Assembly: GCA_947482825.1 (NCBI GenBank)
Contig: CANKMT010000020.1
Coordinates: forward strand, 1-62,182
Length of the DNA stretch: 62,182 nucleotides
DNA from: Betaproteobacteria bacterium
GTDB taxonomy: Bacteria > Pseudomonadota > Gammaproteobacteria > Burkholderiales > SG8-39
Direction: 5' to 3'
Positions within the stretch are counted from its first letter, which is position 1; the number at the start of each line of letters is the position of its first letter. Both the position numbers and the translations under genes were made by a program. Shown here piece after piece: positions 53,577-61,434 of the stretch. The notes under the pieces are model-generated. The model did no database searches, had not been told where the DNA came from, and was given only the letters and a program-made list of their open reading frames with translations.

Positions 53577-54128
53577 ATGACACGCAGATTCAAGGAACTC
53601 ACGCAGGCAGAAATGACGGAGGCCCAACGCAAGTCCTACGAGGGCATCATCTCCGGGCCTCGGGGCGGCGCGCGTGGCCCCTTCAACGCGTTGCTGCGCA
53701 GCCCGGACCTGGCCGACCGCGTGCAGCGCGTGGGCGAATACGTTCGCTTCAAGAGCTCTCTGCCCGCGCGCCTCAACGAGCTTGCGATCATCATTGTCGC
53801 GCGCTACTGGACCGCGCAGTACGAGTGGTATGCGCACCGCAAGATGGCGATCGACGCCGGGCTCGACCCGAAGATCCCCGACGCCATAGCCGAACGCAAG
53901 CGCCCGGGAACCATGAAGGAAGACGAGGCGGCCGTCTACGATTTCTGCACCGAGTTGCACGAGAAGAAATTCGTCAGCGACACGGCGTACGAGAACACGA
54001 AGAAGCTCTTTGGCGAGCAGGGCGTGATCGACCTGGTCGGCGCCTCGGGCTACTACACGATGGTGTCGATGATCCTCAATGTCGACCGGCACCCGTTGCC
54101 CGAAGGCGTCGCCCCACTGCCAGCCTAG
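53577..54128 (+). CDS. Carboxymuconolactone decarboxylase family protein
   Basis: A 183-residue CMD/AhpD-superfamily protein. GPFNALLRSPDLADRVQRVGEYVRF and ELAIIIVARYWTAQYEWYAHRKMA form the helical core. The C-x-x-C of AhpD peroxidases is absent, so it belongs to the decarboxylase-like branch. ATG 53577 (AACAGGAACACC upstream) lies 59 bases after the large hairpin. No other protocatechuate genes are near, so the substrate is open. Confidence 0.85.
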   Translation: MTRRFKELTQAEMTEAQRKSYEGIISGPRGGARGPFNALLRSPDLADRVQRVGEYVRFKSSLPARLNELAIIIVARYWTAQYEWYAHRKMAIDAGLDPKIPDAIAERKRPGTMKEDEAAVYDFCTELHEKKFVSDTAYENTKKLFGEQGVIDLVGASGYYTMVSMILNVDRHPLPEGVAPLPA

Positions 54129-54262
54129 GAAAACCTTTAGCATTCATGGATCTGCACTCCGAAAATATATTTTTTCGGGCAAAGTCTTGCGGCGGCGCAG
54201 GAAATTGTGTTCAATGAAGACGTTGCGCTGCATTGCTAACAGGGTTTTTCAAGACTTCAGGC

Positions 54263-54718
54263 ATGCTAGGTAAACCGGTCAAAGACTTCTCCCTGCCTTC
54301 CACAGGCGATACGACCTTCAAGCTTTCCGAGCATCAGGGCAGGAAACTGGTGCTGTACTTCTACCCCAAGGACAACACTCCCGGCTGCACGACCGAGGGC
54401 ATGGGGTTCCGGGACCACCTCAAGGAATTCAAGAAAGCCGGCTGCGAGGTCTTCGGGATCTCGCGCGACTCGGTGCGCACGCACGAGGGTTTCAAGGCGA
54501 AGCACGGCTTCCCGTTCGAACTGCTGTCTGACGCGGAAGAAGCCGCGTGCGCGCAGTTCGGCGTGATCAAGATGAAGAATATGTACGGTAAGAAGGTCCG
54601 CGGCATCGAGCGAAGCACGTTCGTCATCGACGGCAAGGGCGTGCTCGTTCGCGAATGGCGCGGTTTGAAGGTCCCCGGCCACGTAGAGGAGGTACTGAGC
54701 TTTGTTAAAACCCTATGA
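54263..54718 (+). CDS. bcp: Peroxiredoxin (PrxQ/Bcp type)
   Basis: A 151-residue thiol peroxidase. The peroxidatic Cys is in YPKDNTPGCTTEG (about residue 44). The second Cys found five residues later in E. coli Bcp is replaced by Gly/Met, so this is a 1-Cys or atypical form; other Cys residues exist in KKAGCEVFG and EAACAQFG. ATG 54263 is preferred over an in-frame TTG at 54233. The 3' end overlaps the phoH-like frame by 17 bases. Confidence 0.93.
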   Translation: MLGKPVKDFSLPSTGDTTFKLSEHQGRKLVLYFYPKDNTPGCTTEGMGFRDHLKEFKKAGCEVFGISRDSVRTHEGFKAKHGFPFELLSDAEEAACAQFGVIKMKNMYGKKVRGIERSTFVIDGKGVLVREWRGLKVPGHVEEVLSFVKTL

Positions 54719-56237
54719 CCGACAGGTCATCGCAGACCGCAGTCCCGCAAGTACCGACGACGTCCGCAGCGAGTTCACCGAAGCCACCGCCTCTACCGCA
54801 GCCTTGAGCAAGAAGAAACCCCGCTCTTCCCAGAAGAAACGCGTCACCAAGCTGTTCGTGCTCGACACGAACGTGCTGATGCACGACCCGACGAGCCTGT
54901 TCCGGTTCGAGGAACACGATGTCTACCTCCCCATCGGCACGCTGGAGGAGCTCGACAACCACAAGAAGGGGTTGTCGGACGTTTCGCGCAATGCGCGCCA
55001 GGCGAGCCGTTTCCTCGACGAGATCGTCTCCACCGCCGCGGGCGGCACCGCGGGAGACATCAGCCAGGGCATCCCTCTGACGGCCAAGGCCGGAGAAGCG
55101 CCCACGGGGCGCCTGTTCCTGCAGACCGAGGCCATCTCCGGCGACCTTCCGGTCACGCTGCCGATGGGCAAGGTGGACAACCAGATCCTTTCGGTCGTCG
55201 GCCACCTGCACCGCAAGTATCCGCAGCGCGAGGTGATCCTTGTCACCAAGGACATCAACATGCGCATCAAGGCGCGGGCATTGGCCCTCGCCGCGGAGGA
55301 TTATTCCACCGACAAGGTGCTTGAGGACAGCGACCTCCTCTACACCGGCGTGATGAAGCTGCCGGCGGATTTCTGGGACACCCACGGCAAGGACATGGAA
55401 TCCTGGAAAAAGGAAGGTCACACGTTCTACCGGGTGCGCGGCCCGCTCATCCCGCAGCTTTTCGTGAACCAGTTTGTGTACGACGAATCGGGCGACAAAC
55501 CGCTCTATGCGATCGTGAGGGAGCGCAGCGGCCGCATGGCGGTGCTGGAAACGCTGCGCGACTATTCGCACGCGAGGAATTCGGTCTGGGGCATCACTTC
55601 GCGCAATCGCGAGCAGAATTTCGCCCTCAACCTGCTGATGAACCCGGCGGTGGATTTCGTCACCCTGCTCGGCCAGGCCGGCACCGGCAAAACGCTGCTC
55701 GCGCTCGCCGCGGGCCTGACCCAGGTCCTCGACGAAAAGCGCTACACCGAGATCATCGTCACGCGAGTCACGGTGCCTATCGGCGAGGACATCGGCTTCC
55801 TGCCCGGCACCGAGGAGGAGAAAATGACGCCGTGGATGGGCGCGTTCGAGGACAACCTCGACGTGCTGAACGCGACCGACGAGTCCGGGGGCGAATGGGG
55901 CCGCGCGGCGACACGCGACCTTGTGCGCTCGCGGATCAAGATCAAGTCGCTCAACTTCATGCGCGGCCGCACCTTCATTAACAAGTTCCTGATCATCGAC
56001 GAGGCGCAAAACCTCACGCCCAAGCAGATGAAGACCCTGGTCACTCGCGCGGGGCCCGGCACGAAGGTGCTGTGCCTCGGGAACATTGCGCAAATCGACA
56101 CGCCCTACCTAACCGAGGGCTCCTCGGGCCTCACCTACGTGGTCGACCGCTTCAAGGGCTGGTCGCACTCCGGCCACGTGACGCTCGCGCGCGGGGAGCG
56201 CTCGCGCCTGGCCGACCATGCGGCCGAGGTGCTATAA
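54702..56237 (+). CDS. phoH2: PIN-PhoH family ATPase
   Basis: A protein of about 511 residues. The N-terminal PIN domain starts at LFVLDTNVLMHDPTSLFRF (about residues 49-67) and carries acidic metal residues of a ribonuclease. The PhoH ATPase has GQAGTGKT (Walker A, about 325-332) and FLIIDEAQNLTPKQMK (Walker B). Such proteins couple RNA unwinding and cleavage. TTG 54702 has GAGGAGG about 10 bases upstream. The first 45 residues are low-complexity and unlike the family, so the start may be further in. Confidence 0.9.
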   Translation: MLKPYDRQVIADRSPASTDDVRSEFTEATASTAALSKKKPRSSQKKRVTKLFVLDTNVLMHDPTSLFRFEEHDVYLPIGTLEELDNHKKGLSDVSRNARQASRFLDEIVSTAAGGTAGDISQGIPLTAKAGEAPTGRLFLQTEAISGDLPVTLPMGKVDNQILSVVGHLHRKYPQREVILVTKDINMRIKARALALAAEDYSTDKVLEDSDLLYTGVMKLPADFWDTHGKDMESWKKEGHTFYRVRGPLIPQLFVNQFVYDESGDKPLYAIVRERSGRMAVLETLRDYSHARNSVWGITSRNREQNFALNLLMNPAVDFVTLLGQAGTGKTLLALAAGLTQVLDEKRYTEIIVTRVTVPIGEDIGFLPGTEEEKMTPWMGAFEDNLDVLNATDESGGEWGRAATRDLVRSRIKIKSLNFMRGRTFINKFLIIDEAQNLTPKQMKTLVTRAGPGTKVLCLGNIAQIDTPYLTEGSSGLTYVVDRFKGWSHSGHVTLARGERSRLADHAAEVL

Positions 56238-56238
56238 A
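56230..56238 (+). promoter_or_regulatory. Extended -10 element TGCTATAAA
   Basis: TG-C-TATAAA at the very end of the phoH-like gene, about 40 bases before the exported methyltransferase ATG. It fits an extended -10 promoter; no clear -35 box is present. Confidence 0.4.
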
Positions 56239-56277
56239 ATACGGCTTCTCCCTTCAGCCCTCACTGAGACCCCCGAA

Positions 56278-57111
56278 ATGAAGATGCTCCGCCTGCTTGT
56301 CGTCGCGGCAGTTGCCGCCCTTTTGTCGAACACCGCGGCCGCGCAGACGGCCAAGCCCTATGAGCCCCAGGTCGGCCAGCAGGGCAAGGACGTGATCTGG
56401 GTGCCCACGCCGGACGACATCGTGGAACGCATGTTGCGCATGGCGCAGGTCACACCGAACGATTACGTGATCGATCTCGGCGCAGGCGACGGCAAAATCG
56501 CGATCATGGCGGCGAAAAAATTCGGCGCCAAGAGCCTGGGCATCGAGTACAACCCGGAGTTCGCGAAGTTCGCGCAGGAAAACGTGGTGAAAGCCGGCGT
56601 CACCGACAAGTCGCGCGTGCAGCAGGGCGATATCTTCGCCACCGACTTCAAGTCGGCCACGGTGCTCACGATGTACCTGCTGCCGGCGCTGAACCTCAAG
56701 CTGCGCCCGACCATCCTGACGATGAAACCGGGCACGCGCATCGTGTCGCACTCGTTCACCATGGAAGACTGGGAAGCCGACGAGATTTCGAGCCTGGACG
56801 GCCGCCGCTGCTACTTCTGGATCGTGCCGGCGAACGTGCAGGGCACCTGGAAGCTGGCCTTCCCCGATGGCGAAGCGCCCGAGATCACGATCGACCAGAA
56901 GTACCAGAAGATCGACGGGCACGTGAACCTCGGCGCGCTCCAGGGCGGCCTGCGCGAGACGAGGCTTTCGGGCGCCAACATTACGTTCACCTTCGTCGAC
57001 GGCGCCAGCGTTCGCCGCACCTTCACGGGTCGAGTGAACGGGGCCACGATGGAAGGCATGCTGCGCGCCGACAATGGCGCCGAGGCCCGCTGGACCGCGG
57101 CCAAGCGGTAG
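56278..57111 (+). CDS. Exported SAM-dependent methyltransferase-like protein
   Basis: A 277-residue protein. Residues 1-22 are a signal peptide (LRLLVVAAVAALLSNTAAAQ). A class I methyltransferase core follows: VIDLGAGDGKIAIMAAKKFG (motif I, about 65-84), GIEYNPEFAKFAQ (motif II) and a late G-T-R-I-V-S-H-S-F. The C-terminal 90 residues form an extra beta-rich region. SAM is not expected in the periplasm, so the protein may bind another ligand or be retained inside. Promoter-like TGCTATAAA lies upstream. Confidence 0.82.
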   Translation: MKMLRLLVVAAVAALLSNTAAAQTAKPYEPQVGQQGKDVIWVPTPDDIVERMLRMAQVTPNDYVIDLGAGDGKIAIMAAKKFGAKSLGIEYNPEFAKFAQENVVKAGVTDKSRVQQGDIFATDFKSATVLTMYLLPALNLKLRPTILTMKPGTRIVSHSFTMEDWEADEISSLDGRRCYFWIVPANVQGTWKLAFPDGEAPEITIDQKYQKIDGHVNLGALQGGLRETRLSGANITFTFVDGASVRRTFTGRVNGATMEGMLRADNGAEARWTAAKR

Positions 57112-57115
57112 ACCC

Positions 57116-57352
57116 TTACAGCTTCGAGTGCGAGCCGTCGCAGAACGGCTTGCCGGCCGACTGCTTGCAGCCGCAAAGCCAAACCTTCTGCGCTTCGTTG
57201 ACGGTGAATTTCAGCGGCTCGAAGCCGCTGCCCTTGTGCGAGCCGTCGCAAAAAGGCTGCCGTTTCGACTTCCCACAGGAGCACCACCAGTAATCTCCCG
57301 GCGCAAGCTCGGTTGCGTAGGGGGATTTCTGCGGAACGACGGGATTGGACAT
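57116..57352 (-). CDS. Double-CDGSH iron-sulfur protein
   Basis: A 78-residue protein with two complete CDGSH motifs: CSCGKSKRQPFCDGSH (about 24-39) and CGCKQSAGKPFCDGSH (about 60-75). Each should bind a [2Fe-2S] cluster by three Cys and one His, as in the type 3 mitoNEET-like family. It is convergent with the methyltransferase gene (4-base gap) and lies 12 bases downstream of dnaB. Confidence 0.93.
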   Translation of the reverse strand: MSNPVVPQKSPYATELAPGDYWWCSCGKSKRQPFCDGSHKGSGFEPLKFTVNEAQKVWLCGCKQSAGKPFCDGSHSKL

Positions 57353-57364
57353 GGGGTCTCCCCC

Positions 57365-58789
57365 CTAATAGCCGTCGGGTGCGGCCCGGTTTTCGAAACG
57401 GGTGTACTGGCCCAGGAACGTCAGATCGACCTTGCCGATCGGCCCGTTCCGCTGCTTGCCGATGATGACCTCGGCCACGCCGCGCGATTCGGGCTTGTCG
57501 GGGAAGTAAACCTCGTCCCGGTAGATGAACAGGATCACGTCGGCATCCTGCTCGATGGCGCCGGATTCGCGCAGGTCCGACATCATCGGGCGCTTGTCGT
57601 TTCTCTGCTCCAGCGCCCGGTTCAACTGCGAGAGCGCCACCACCGGAACCTGCAGTTCCTTGGCCAGGGCCTTGAGACCGCGCGAAATCTCCGAGATCTC
57701 GGTGGCCCGGTTTTCGCTGCTTGCCTGGCTCGAGCCGGACATGAGTTGCAGGTAGTCGACGACGATCAGGCCGAGTTCGCCGCACTGGCGACGCAGGCGC
57801 CGCGCACGGGACCTCAATTCAAGCGCGTTCAGCGCCGCAGTTTCATCGATGAATATCGGCGCGTCGTGCAGCTTGCCCATGGCGCTGGAGAGCTTGCCCC
57901 ATTCCTCGTCGTTCAGCCGTCCCGTGCGCATGCGGTGCTGGTCGACGCGTGAGATCGAGCCGAGCATGCGCATGGCCAGCTGCGTGCCGCCCATCTCCAT
58001 GCTGAATATGGCAACCGGCAATCCGTTGTCGACCGCGATGTTCTCGGCCATGTTCAGCGCGAACGCGGTCTTCCCCATCGAGGGGCGGCCGGCGACGATG
58101 ATGAGATCCCCCTTCTGCAATCCCGCGGTTTTCTCGTCCAGGTCCACGAAGCCCGTGGCCACGCCGGTCACGTCCGAAGGATTGTCGCGATGATAGAGAA
58201 AGTCGATCCTCTCCATCACGCGCGCGAGCACCGGCTGGATCTCCTCGAAACCGGTGCGACTGCGCGAACTGGCCTCGCCGATCTGGAGGATGCGTATCTC
58301 CGCTTCGTCGAGCAGTTGTTTGACATCCTTGCCCGAAGGGCTCAACGCGATTTCGGCGATGTCGGTGGCGACCTGCGCGAGCTTCCTCTGCACCGCGCGC
58401 TCGCGCACCAGCTCGGCGTAGCGCCGGATGTTCAGCGCGCTGGGCGTGTTCTGCGAGAGCGAGCCCAGGTAGACCACGCCGCCGGTCTTGTCCTTGTCGT
58501 CGCTGCCTTCGATCGATTCGAGCACCGTCACCACGTCGGCCGGCCGGTTCGATTCGATCAGCTTGCCGATGTGGCGGAAGATGCGGCGATGGTCGTCGCG
58601 GTAGAAGTCGTCCACCGAAACCAGGTCGGCGATCTTCTCCCACGCAGTGTTGTCCAGCAGCAGACCGCCGAGCAGCGACTGCTCCGCCTCCACCGAGTGC
58701 GGCGGCACGCGCAAGGCGAGCAGCTGCGGATCGGGCGGCTCGATATTGAATGCTGCGGTCTGATTTGCGCGGGCCATGGGAAGCTTCAT
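57365..58789 (-). CDS. dnaB: Replicative DNA helicase DnaB
   Basis: A 474-residue hexameric helicase. The N-terminal domain begins VPPHSVEAEQSLLGGLLLDN. The RecA-like domain has GRPSMGKTAFALN (Walker A, about 215-227), VVDYLQLM (Walker B) and VVALSQLNRALEQR. No intein is seen. ATG 58789 is taken as start, just after the intrinsic terminator of rplI; ATG 58777 and TTG 58798 are alternatives. It is the last gene of the conserved rpsF-priB-rpsR-rplI-dnaB order. Confidence 0.96.
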   Translation of the reverse strand: MKLPMARANQTAAFNIEPPDPQLLALRVPPHSVEAEQSLLGGLLLDNTAWEKIADLVSVDDFYRDDHRRIFRHIGKLIESNRPADVVTVLESIEGSDDKDKTGGVVYLGSLSQNTPSALNIRRYAELVRERAVQRKLAQVATDIAEIALSPSGKDVKQLLDEAEIRILQIGEASSRSRTGFEEIQPVLARVMERIDFLYHRDNPSDVTGVATGFVDLDEKTAGLQKGDLIIVAGRPSMGKTAFALNMAENIAVDNGLPVAIFSMEMGGTQLAMRMLGSISRVDQHRMRTGRLNDEEWGKLSSAMGKLHDAPIFIDETAALNALELRSRARRLRRQCGELGLIVVDYLQLMSGSSQASSENRATEISEISRGLKALAKELQVPVVALSQLNRALEQRNDKRPMMSDLRESGAIEQDADVILFIYRDEVYFPDKPESRGVAEVIIGKQRNGPIGKVDLTFLGQYTRFENRAAPDGY

Positions 58790-58796
58790 GTTATAC

Positions 58797-58826
58797 AAAA
58801 CAAAAAGGCCTGTCGCCAGGCCTTTT
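58797..58826 (-). terminator. Intrinsic terminator after rplI
   Basis: On the minus strand, a 10-bp perfect stem (AAAAGGCCTG/CAGGCCTTTT, tetraloop) is followed by TTTTTGTTTTG. It lies between rplI and dnaB, so dnaB either depends on read-through or has its own promoter. Confidence 0.85.
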
Positions 58827-58872
58827 CATCGTCCGCTCAACTAGCGGATCTCATTGCATTTCTTCGCGGCGC

Positions 58873-59322
58873 TTACGCCTCGCCAAGCACCGACACCGTG
58901 ACATGCACGATGACATCGGAGTGCAGCGCGACCGCGATCGACGTGTCGCCCACCTGCTTGATCGGGCCGGCCGGCATGCGCACGTTCGCGCGCTCGACCT
59001 CGAATCCCTGCTTCTGCAGTGCCTCGACGATGTCGTAGTTGGTGACCGAGCCGAACAGGCGCCCGTCGACGCCGGCCTTCTGCGCGATCTGCACCATGAG
59101 GCCGTCGAGCTTGGCGCCGCGCTCCTGCGCCTGCGCGAGCTGGTCGGCCTGCGCCTTCTCGAGCTCGGCGCGCTTGACCTCGAACACCTTGAGGTTGCTC
59201 TCGGTCGCGCGCTTGGCCTTGCCCTGCGGGATCAGGAAGTTGCGGGCATAGCCGTCCTTGACCTTGACCACGTCGCCCAGGCCGCCGAGGTTGGGCACTT
59301 TTTCCATCAGTATGACTTGCAT
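58873..59322 (-). CDS. rplI: 50S ribosomal protein L9
   Basis: A 149-residue L9, standard length. The N-terminal domain [34 protein letters not shown] binds 23S rRNA, and the long connecting helix and C-terminal domain follow. GGAG lies upstream of ATG 59322, 10 bases after rpsR. An intrinsic terminator follows. Confidence 0.98.
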   Translation of the reverse strand: MQVILMEKVPNLGGLGDVVKVKDGYARNFLIPQGKAKRATESNLKVFEVKRAELEKAQADQLAQAQERGAKLDGLMVQIAQKAGVDGRLFGSVTNYDIVEALQKQGFEVERANVRMPAGPIKQVGDTSIAVALHSDVIVHVTVSVLGEA

Positions 59323-59332
59323 GTGCGGCTCC

Positions 59333-59620
59333 TTAGTGCAGGTCGGTGTAGGGCAGGAGCGCGAGGAAACGCGCGCGCTTGATCGCAACCGACAGCTGGC
59401 GCTGGAAGCCCGAGGTCGTCCCGGTGATGCGCGCCGGGATGATCTTGCCGTTCTCGTTGACGAAATCCTTCAGCACGTCGACTTCCTTGTAGTCGACCCA
59501 TTCCGCCTTCTCGGCGGTGAAGCGGCAGAACTTGCGGCGCCGGAACAGCGCCTTCTGCCCGCGGTCCTTCTTGTCCTTGCCCTTTCCCTTGCCCTTAGCC
59601 TTGCCACGTCCGAAAGCCAT
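59333..59620 (-). CDS. rpsR: 30S ribosomal protein S18
   Basis: A 95-residue S18. The family core runs from [13 protein letters not shown] (about 26) through [21 protein letters not shown] to [18 protein letters not shown] residues. The first 25 residues are an unusual Gly/Lys-rich extension ([15 protein letters not shown]), longer than in most bacteria. It starts directly where priB ends. Confidence 0.97.
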   Translation of the reverse strand: MAFGRGKAKGKGKGKDKKDRGQKALFRRRKFCRFTAEKAEWVDYKEVDVLKDFVNENGKIIPARITGTTSGFQRQLSVAIKRARFLALLPYTDLH

Positions 59621-59932
59621 TTAAAGTGCTCCTTCCATGAATTCGATATTGGTTACGTGCAGCACGATCTTCGCGCTGCGCTGGCTCTTTGCCGCGAGGA
59701 AGCCCTGTGCCTTGAGCGCGCTGCCCAGACCGGCCGTTGCCACCTGCCGGGCCACCTTGTCGAACGCCAGGGCGGCGACTTCCGCCTGCACCTTGCGCTC
59801 GGCGCCGGCCTCGAGCTTCGAGGACTCATGCCGAATCCGGAAATCGACTGCCGGCATTCCGGCCGGGGTGTAGCGCAGTGCGCCGAGTTCCACGAGTGTC
59901 CCGCTCAGGATGACCTGGTTGGCTTCGCCCAA
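59621..59932 (-). CDS. priB: Primosomal replication protein N (PriB)
   Basis: A 103-residue single-stranded-DNA-binding OB-fold protein for replication restart. NQVILSGTLVELGALRYTPAGMPAVDFRI is the family N-terminus. It uses TTG 59932, 7 bases after rpsF, and ends at the base before rpsR begins. Its presence inside the S6-S18 operon is typical of beta- and gammaproteobacteria. Confidence 0.95.
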   Translation of the reverse strand: MGEANQVILSGTLVELGALRYTPAGMPAVDFRIRHESSKLEAGAERKVQAEVAALAFDKVARQVATAGLGSALKAQGFLAAKSQRSAKIVLHVTNIEFMEGAL

Positions 59933-59939
59933 GGGCCGC

Positions 59940-60362
59940 TTAAGCTTCCGCCCGCGGTGCTTCGGCCTGCGCCGCCGGTGCAGGTGCGGACGCTTCGCCC
60001 GCCGGCTTCTCGCCGCGCTGCTCGCCCATCAATGAACGCGACTTCTCTTCCTTCATCATCGGCGAAGGCGTCGTGTGCGCGCGGTCCATCTTGACTACCA
60101 GGTGACGCAGCACCGCGTCGTTGAACTTGAAGGCGTGCTCGAGTTCGGTGAGCGTCTCGCCATCGCACTCGATGTTCATGAGCACGTAGTGCGCCTTGTG
60201 CATCTTGGCGATCGGGTAGGTCATCTGGCGGCGGCCCCAGTCTTCGAGGCGGTGCACCACGCCGTTGCGCGTGGCGACCAGTGCCTTGTAGCGCTCGACC
60301 ATGCCGGGGACCTGCTCGCTCTGGTCCGGATGGACAATGAAAACCACTTCGTAATGCCGCAT
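59940..60362 (-). CDS. rpsF: 30S ribosomal protein S6
   Basis: A 140-residue S6. The ferredoxin-like core [25 protein letters not shown]...[32 protein letters not shown] is complete, followed by a low-complexity Ala/Pro/Glu tail. TAAGGAG precedes ATG 60362. It is first gene of the operon. Confidence 0.98.
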   Translation of the reverse strand: MRHYEVVFIVHPDQSEQVPGMVERYKALVATRNGVVHRLEDWGRRQMTYPIAKMHKAHYVLMNIECDGETLTELEHAFKFNDAVLRHLVVKMDRAHTTPSPMMKEEKSRSLMGEQRGEKPAGEASAPAPAAQAEAPRAEA

Positions 60363-60463
60363 GCATTTCTCCTTAAGGGCGAATGAAAACTGCGGCCCCC
60401 CGCCATGCATTAGCGGTGGGGCAAGGAGCGGCCTGAACTGCGAATGGCCGCGGAAAGCTTTGA

Positions 60464-60493
60464 ATTATATCCCGAAAACGGGATTCGGCTCAA
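60464..60493 (-). promoter_or_regulatory. Promoter of the rpsF operon
   Basis: On the minus strand, TTGAGC (60493-60488) and a consensus TATAAT (60469-60464) are 18 bases apart. The spacer contains TCCCGTTTTCGGGA, an inverted repeat that could be an operator. The leader to rpsF is about 95 bases. The -35 overlaps the stop end of the hydroxyacid dehydrogenase gene. Confidence 0.65.
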
Positions 60494-61434
60494 GCCGGGC
60501 CGGTTTTGCCCGCGGCAAAGGCAGTCAGGTTGTCGAAAGCCGCCCCGAAGTAAAGCTCGTAACCGTCCTTTTCCACATAGCCCAGGTGCGGCGTGCAGAT
60601 GGCATTGCCCAGGCCAAGCAGCGGATGGGTGGCGCCCAGCACGGGCTCTTCTTCATAGACATCGACCGCGCCGTAGCCCGGCCGGCCGGCGGCCAGAGCC
60701 GCCTCCAGTGTTCCGGGCGCGACCAGTTCCGCCCGGCTGGTGTTTACGAATACGGATTGCGGCTTCATGCGCTCCAGGTCATGCGAAGTCACGAGGCCTC
60801 TGGTCTCCGGTGTCAGGCGCACGTGAATCGAGAGGACGTCGCTGGACGCGAAGAATGCCTCGCGATCGGAAATCGTGTCGAACCCGGCAGCCTTCGCCCG
60901 TTCGGCGCTGCCTTCGCGGCCAAACACCTGCACTTTCATGCCGAAAGCCTTGCCGTAACCGGCCACGACTGCGCCGATGCGGCCGAATCCGTAGATGCCC
61001 AGCATGCGCCCGCGCAGGCCCATGCCCACGGTCTGCTGCCATCCGCCTTTCTTCAGGTTCTCGATCTCCTGCGGGATTCGGCGCATCGAGGCGAGGACGA
61101 GGCCCCACGTCAGTTCCGCGGTCGCGTAGGGAGAGCCGGACCCTTCGAGAATCGCGATCCCGCGCATCTTGCACGCCGCCAGGTCGATATGGGGGCCGGC
61201 CTTGCCGGTCTGGCTGAGCGCGCGCAGGTTCGGCAGCCTGGCAAGCAGCGAGGCCGTAAAGCGAGTGCGCTCGCGGATCAGCACGAGCCCCTCGAAGGGT
61301 TTCAGCCGTTCCGCCAGCGCATCCTCGTCCTTGAGCGTGTCGCGGAACACGGTCACCTCGTGGCCGGCCAGTTTCTTCCACGCGTCAAGCGTTCGACAGG
61401 CGTCCTGGTAATCGTCGAGGATGGCAATCTTCAT
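60490..61434 (-). CDS. D-2-hydroxyacid dehydrogenase family protein
   Basis: A 314-residue NAD-dependent dehydrogenase. [21 protein letters not shown] (about 144-164) is the nucleotide-binding Rossmann motif. The catalytic Arg, Glu and His are in VNTSRAELV (about 235), D-V-Y-E-E-E-P (about 263) and [11 protein letters not shown] (about 285). The H-L-G-Y variant differs from the usual H-I-G-G. Substrate unknown. Its ATG overlaps the rlmB stop (ATGA). Confidence 0.9.
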   Translation of the reverse strand: MKIAILDDYQDACRTLDAWKKLAGHEVTVFRDTLKDEDALAERLKPFEGLVLIRERTRFTASLLARLPNLRALSQTGKAGPHIDLAACKMRGIAILEGSGSPYATAELTWGLVLASMRRIPQEIENLKKGGWQQTVGMGLRGRMLGIYGFGRIGAVVAGYGKAFGMKVQVFGREGSAERAKAAGFDTISDREAFFASSDVLSIHVRLTPETRGLVTSHDLERMKPQSVFVNTSRAELVAPGTLEAALAAGRPGYGAVDVYEEEPVLGATHPLLGLGNAICTPHLGYVEKDGYELYFGAAFDNLTAFAAGKTGPA

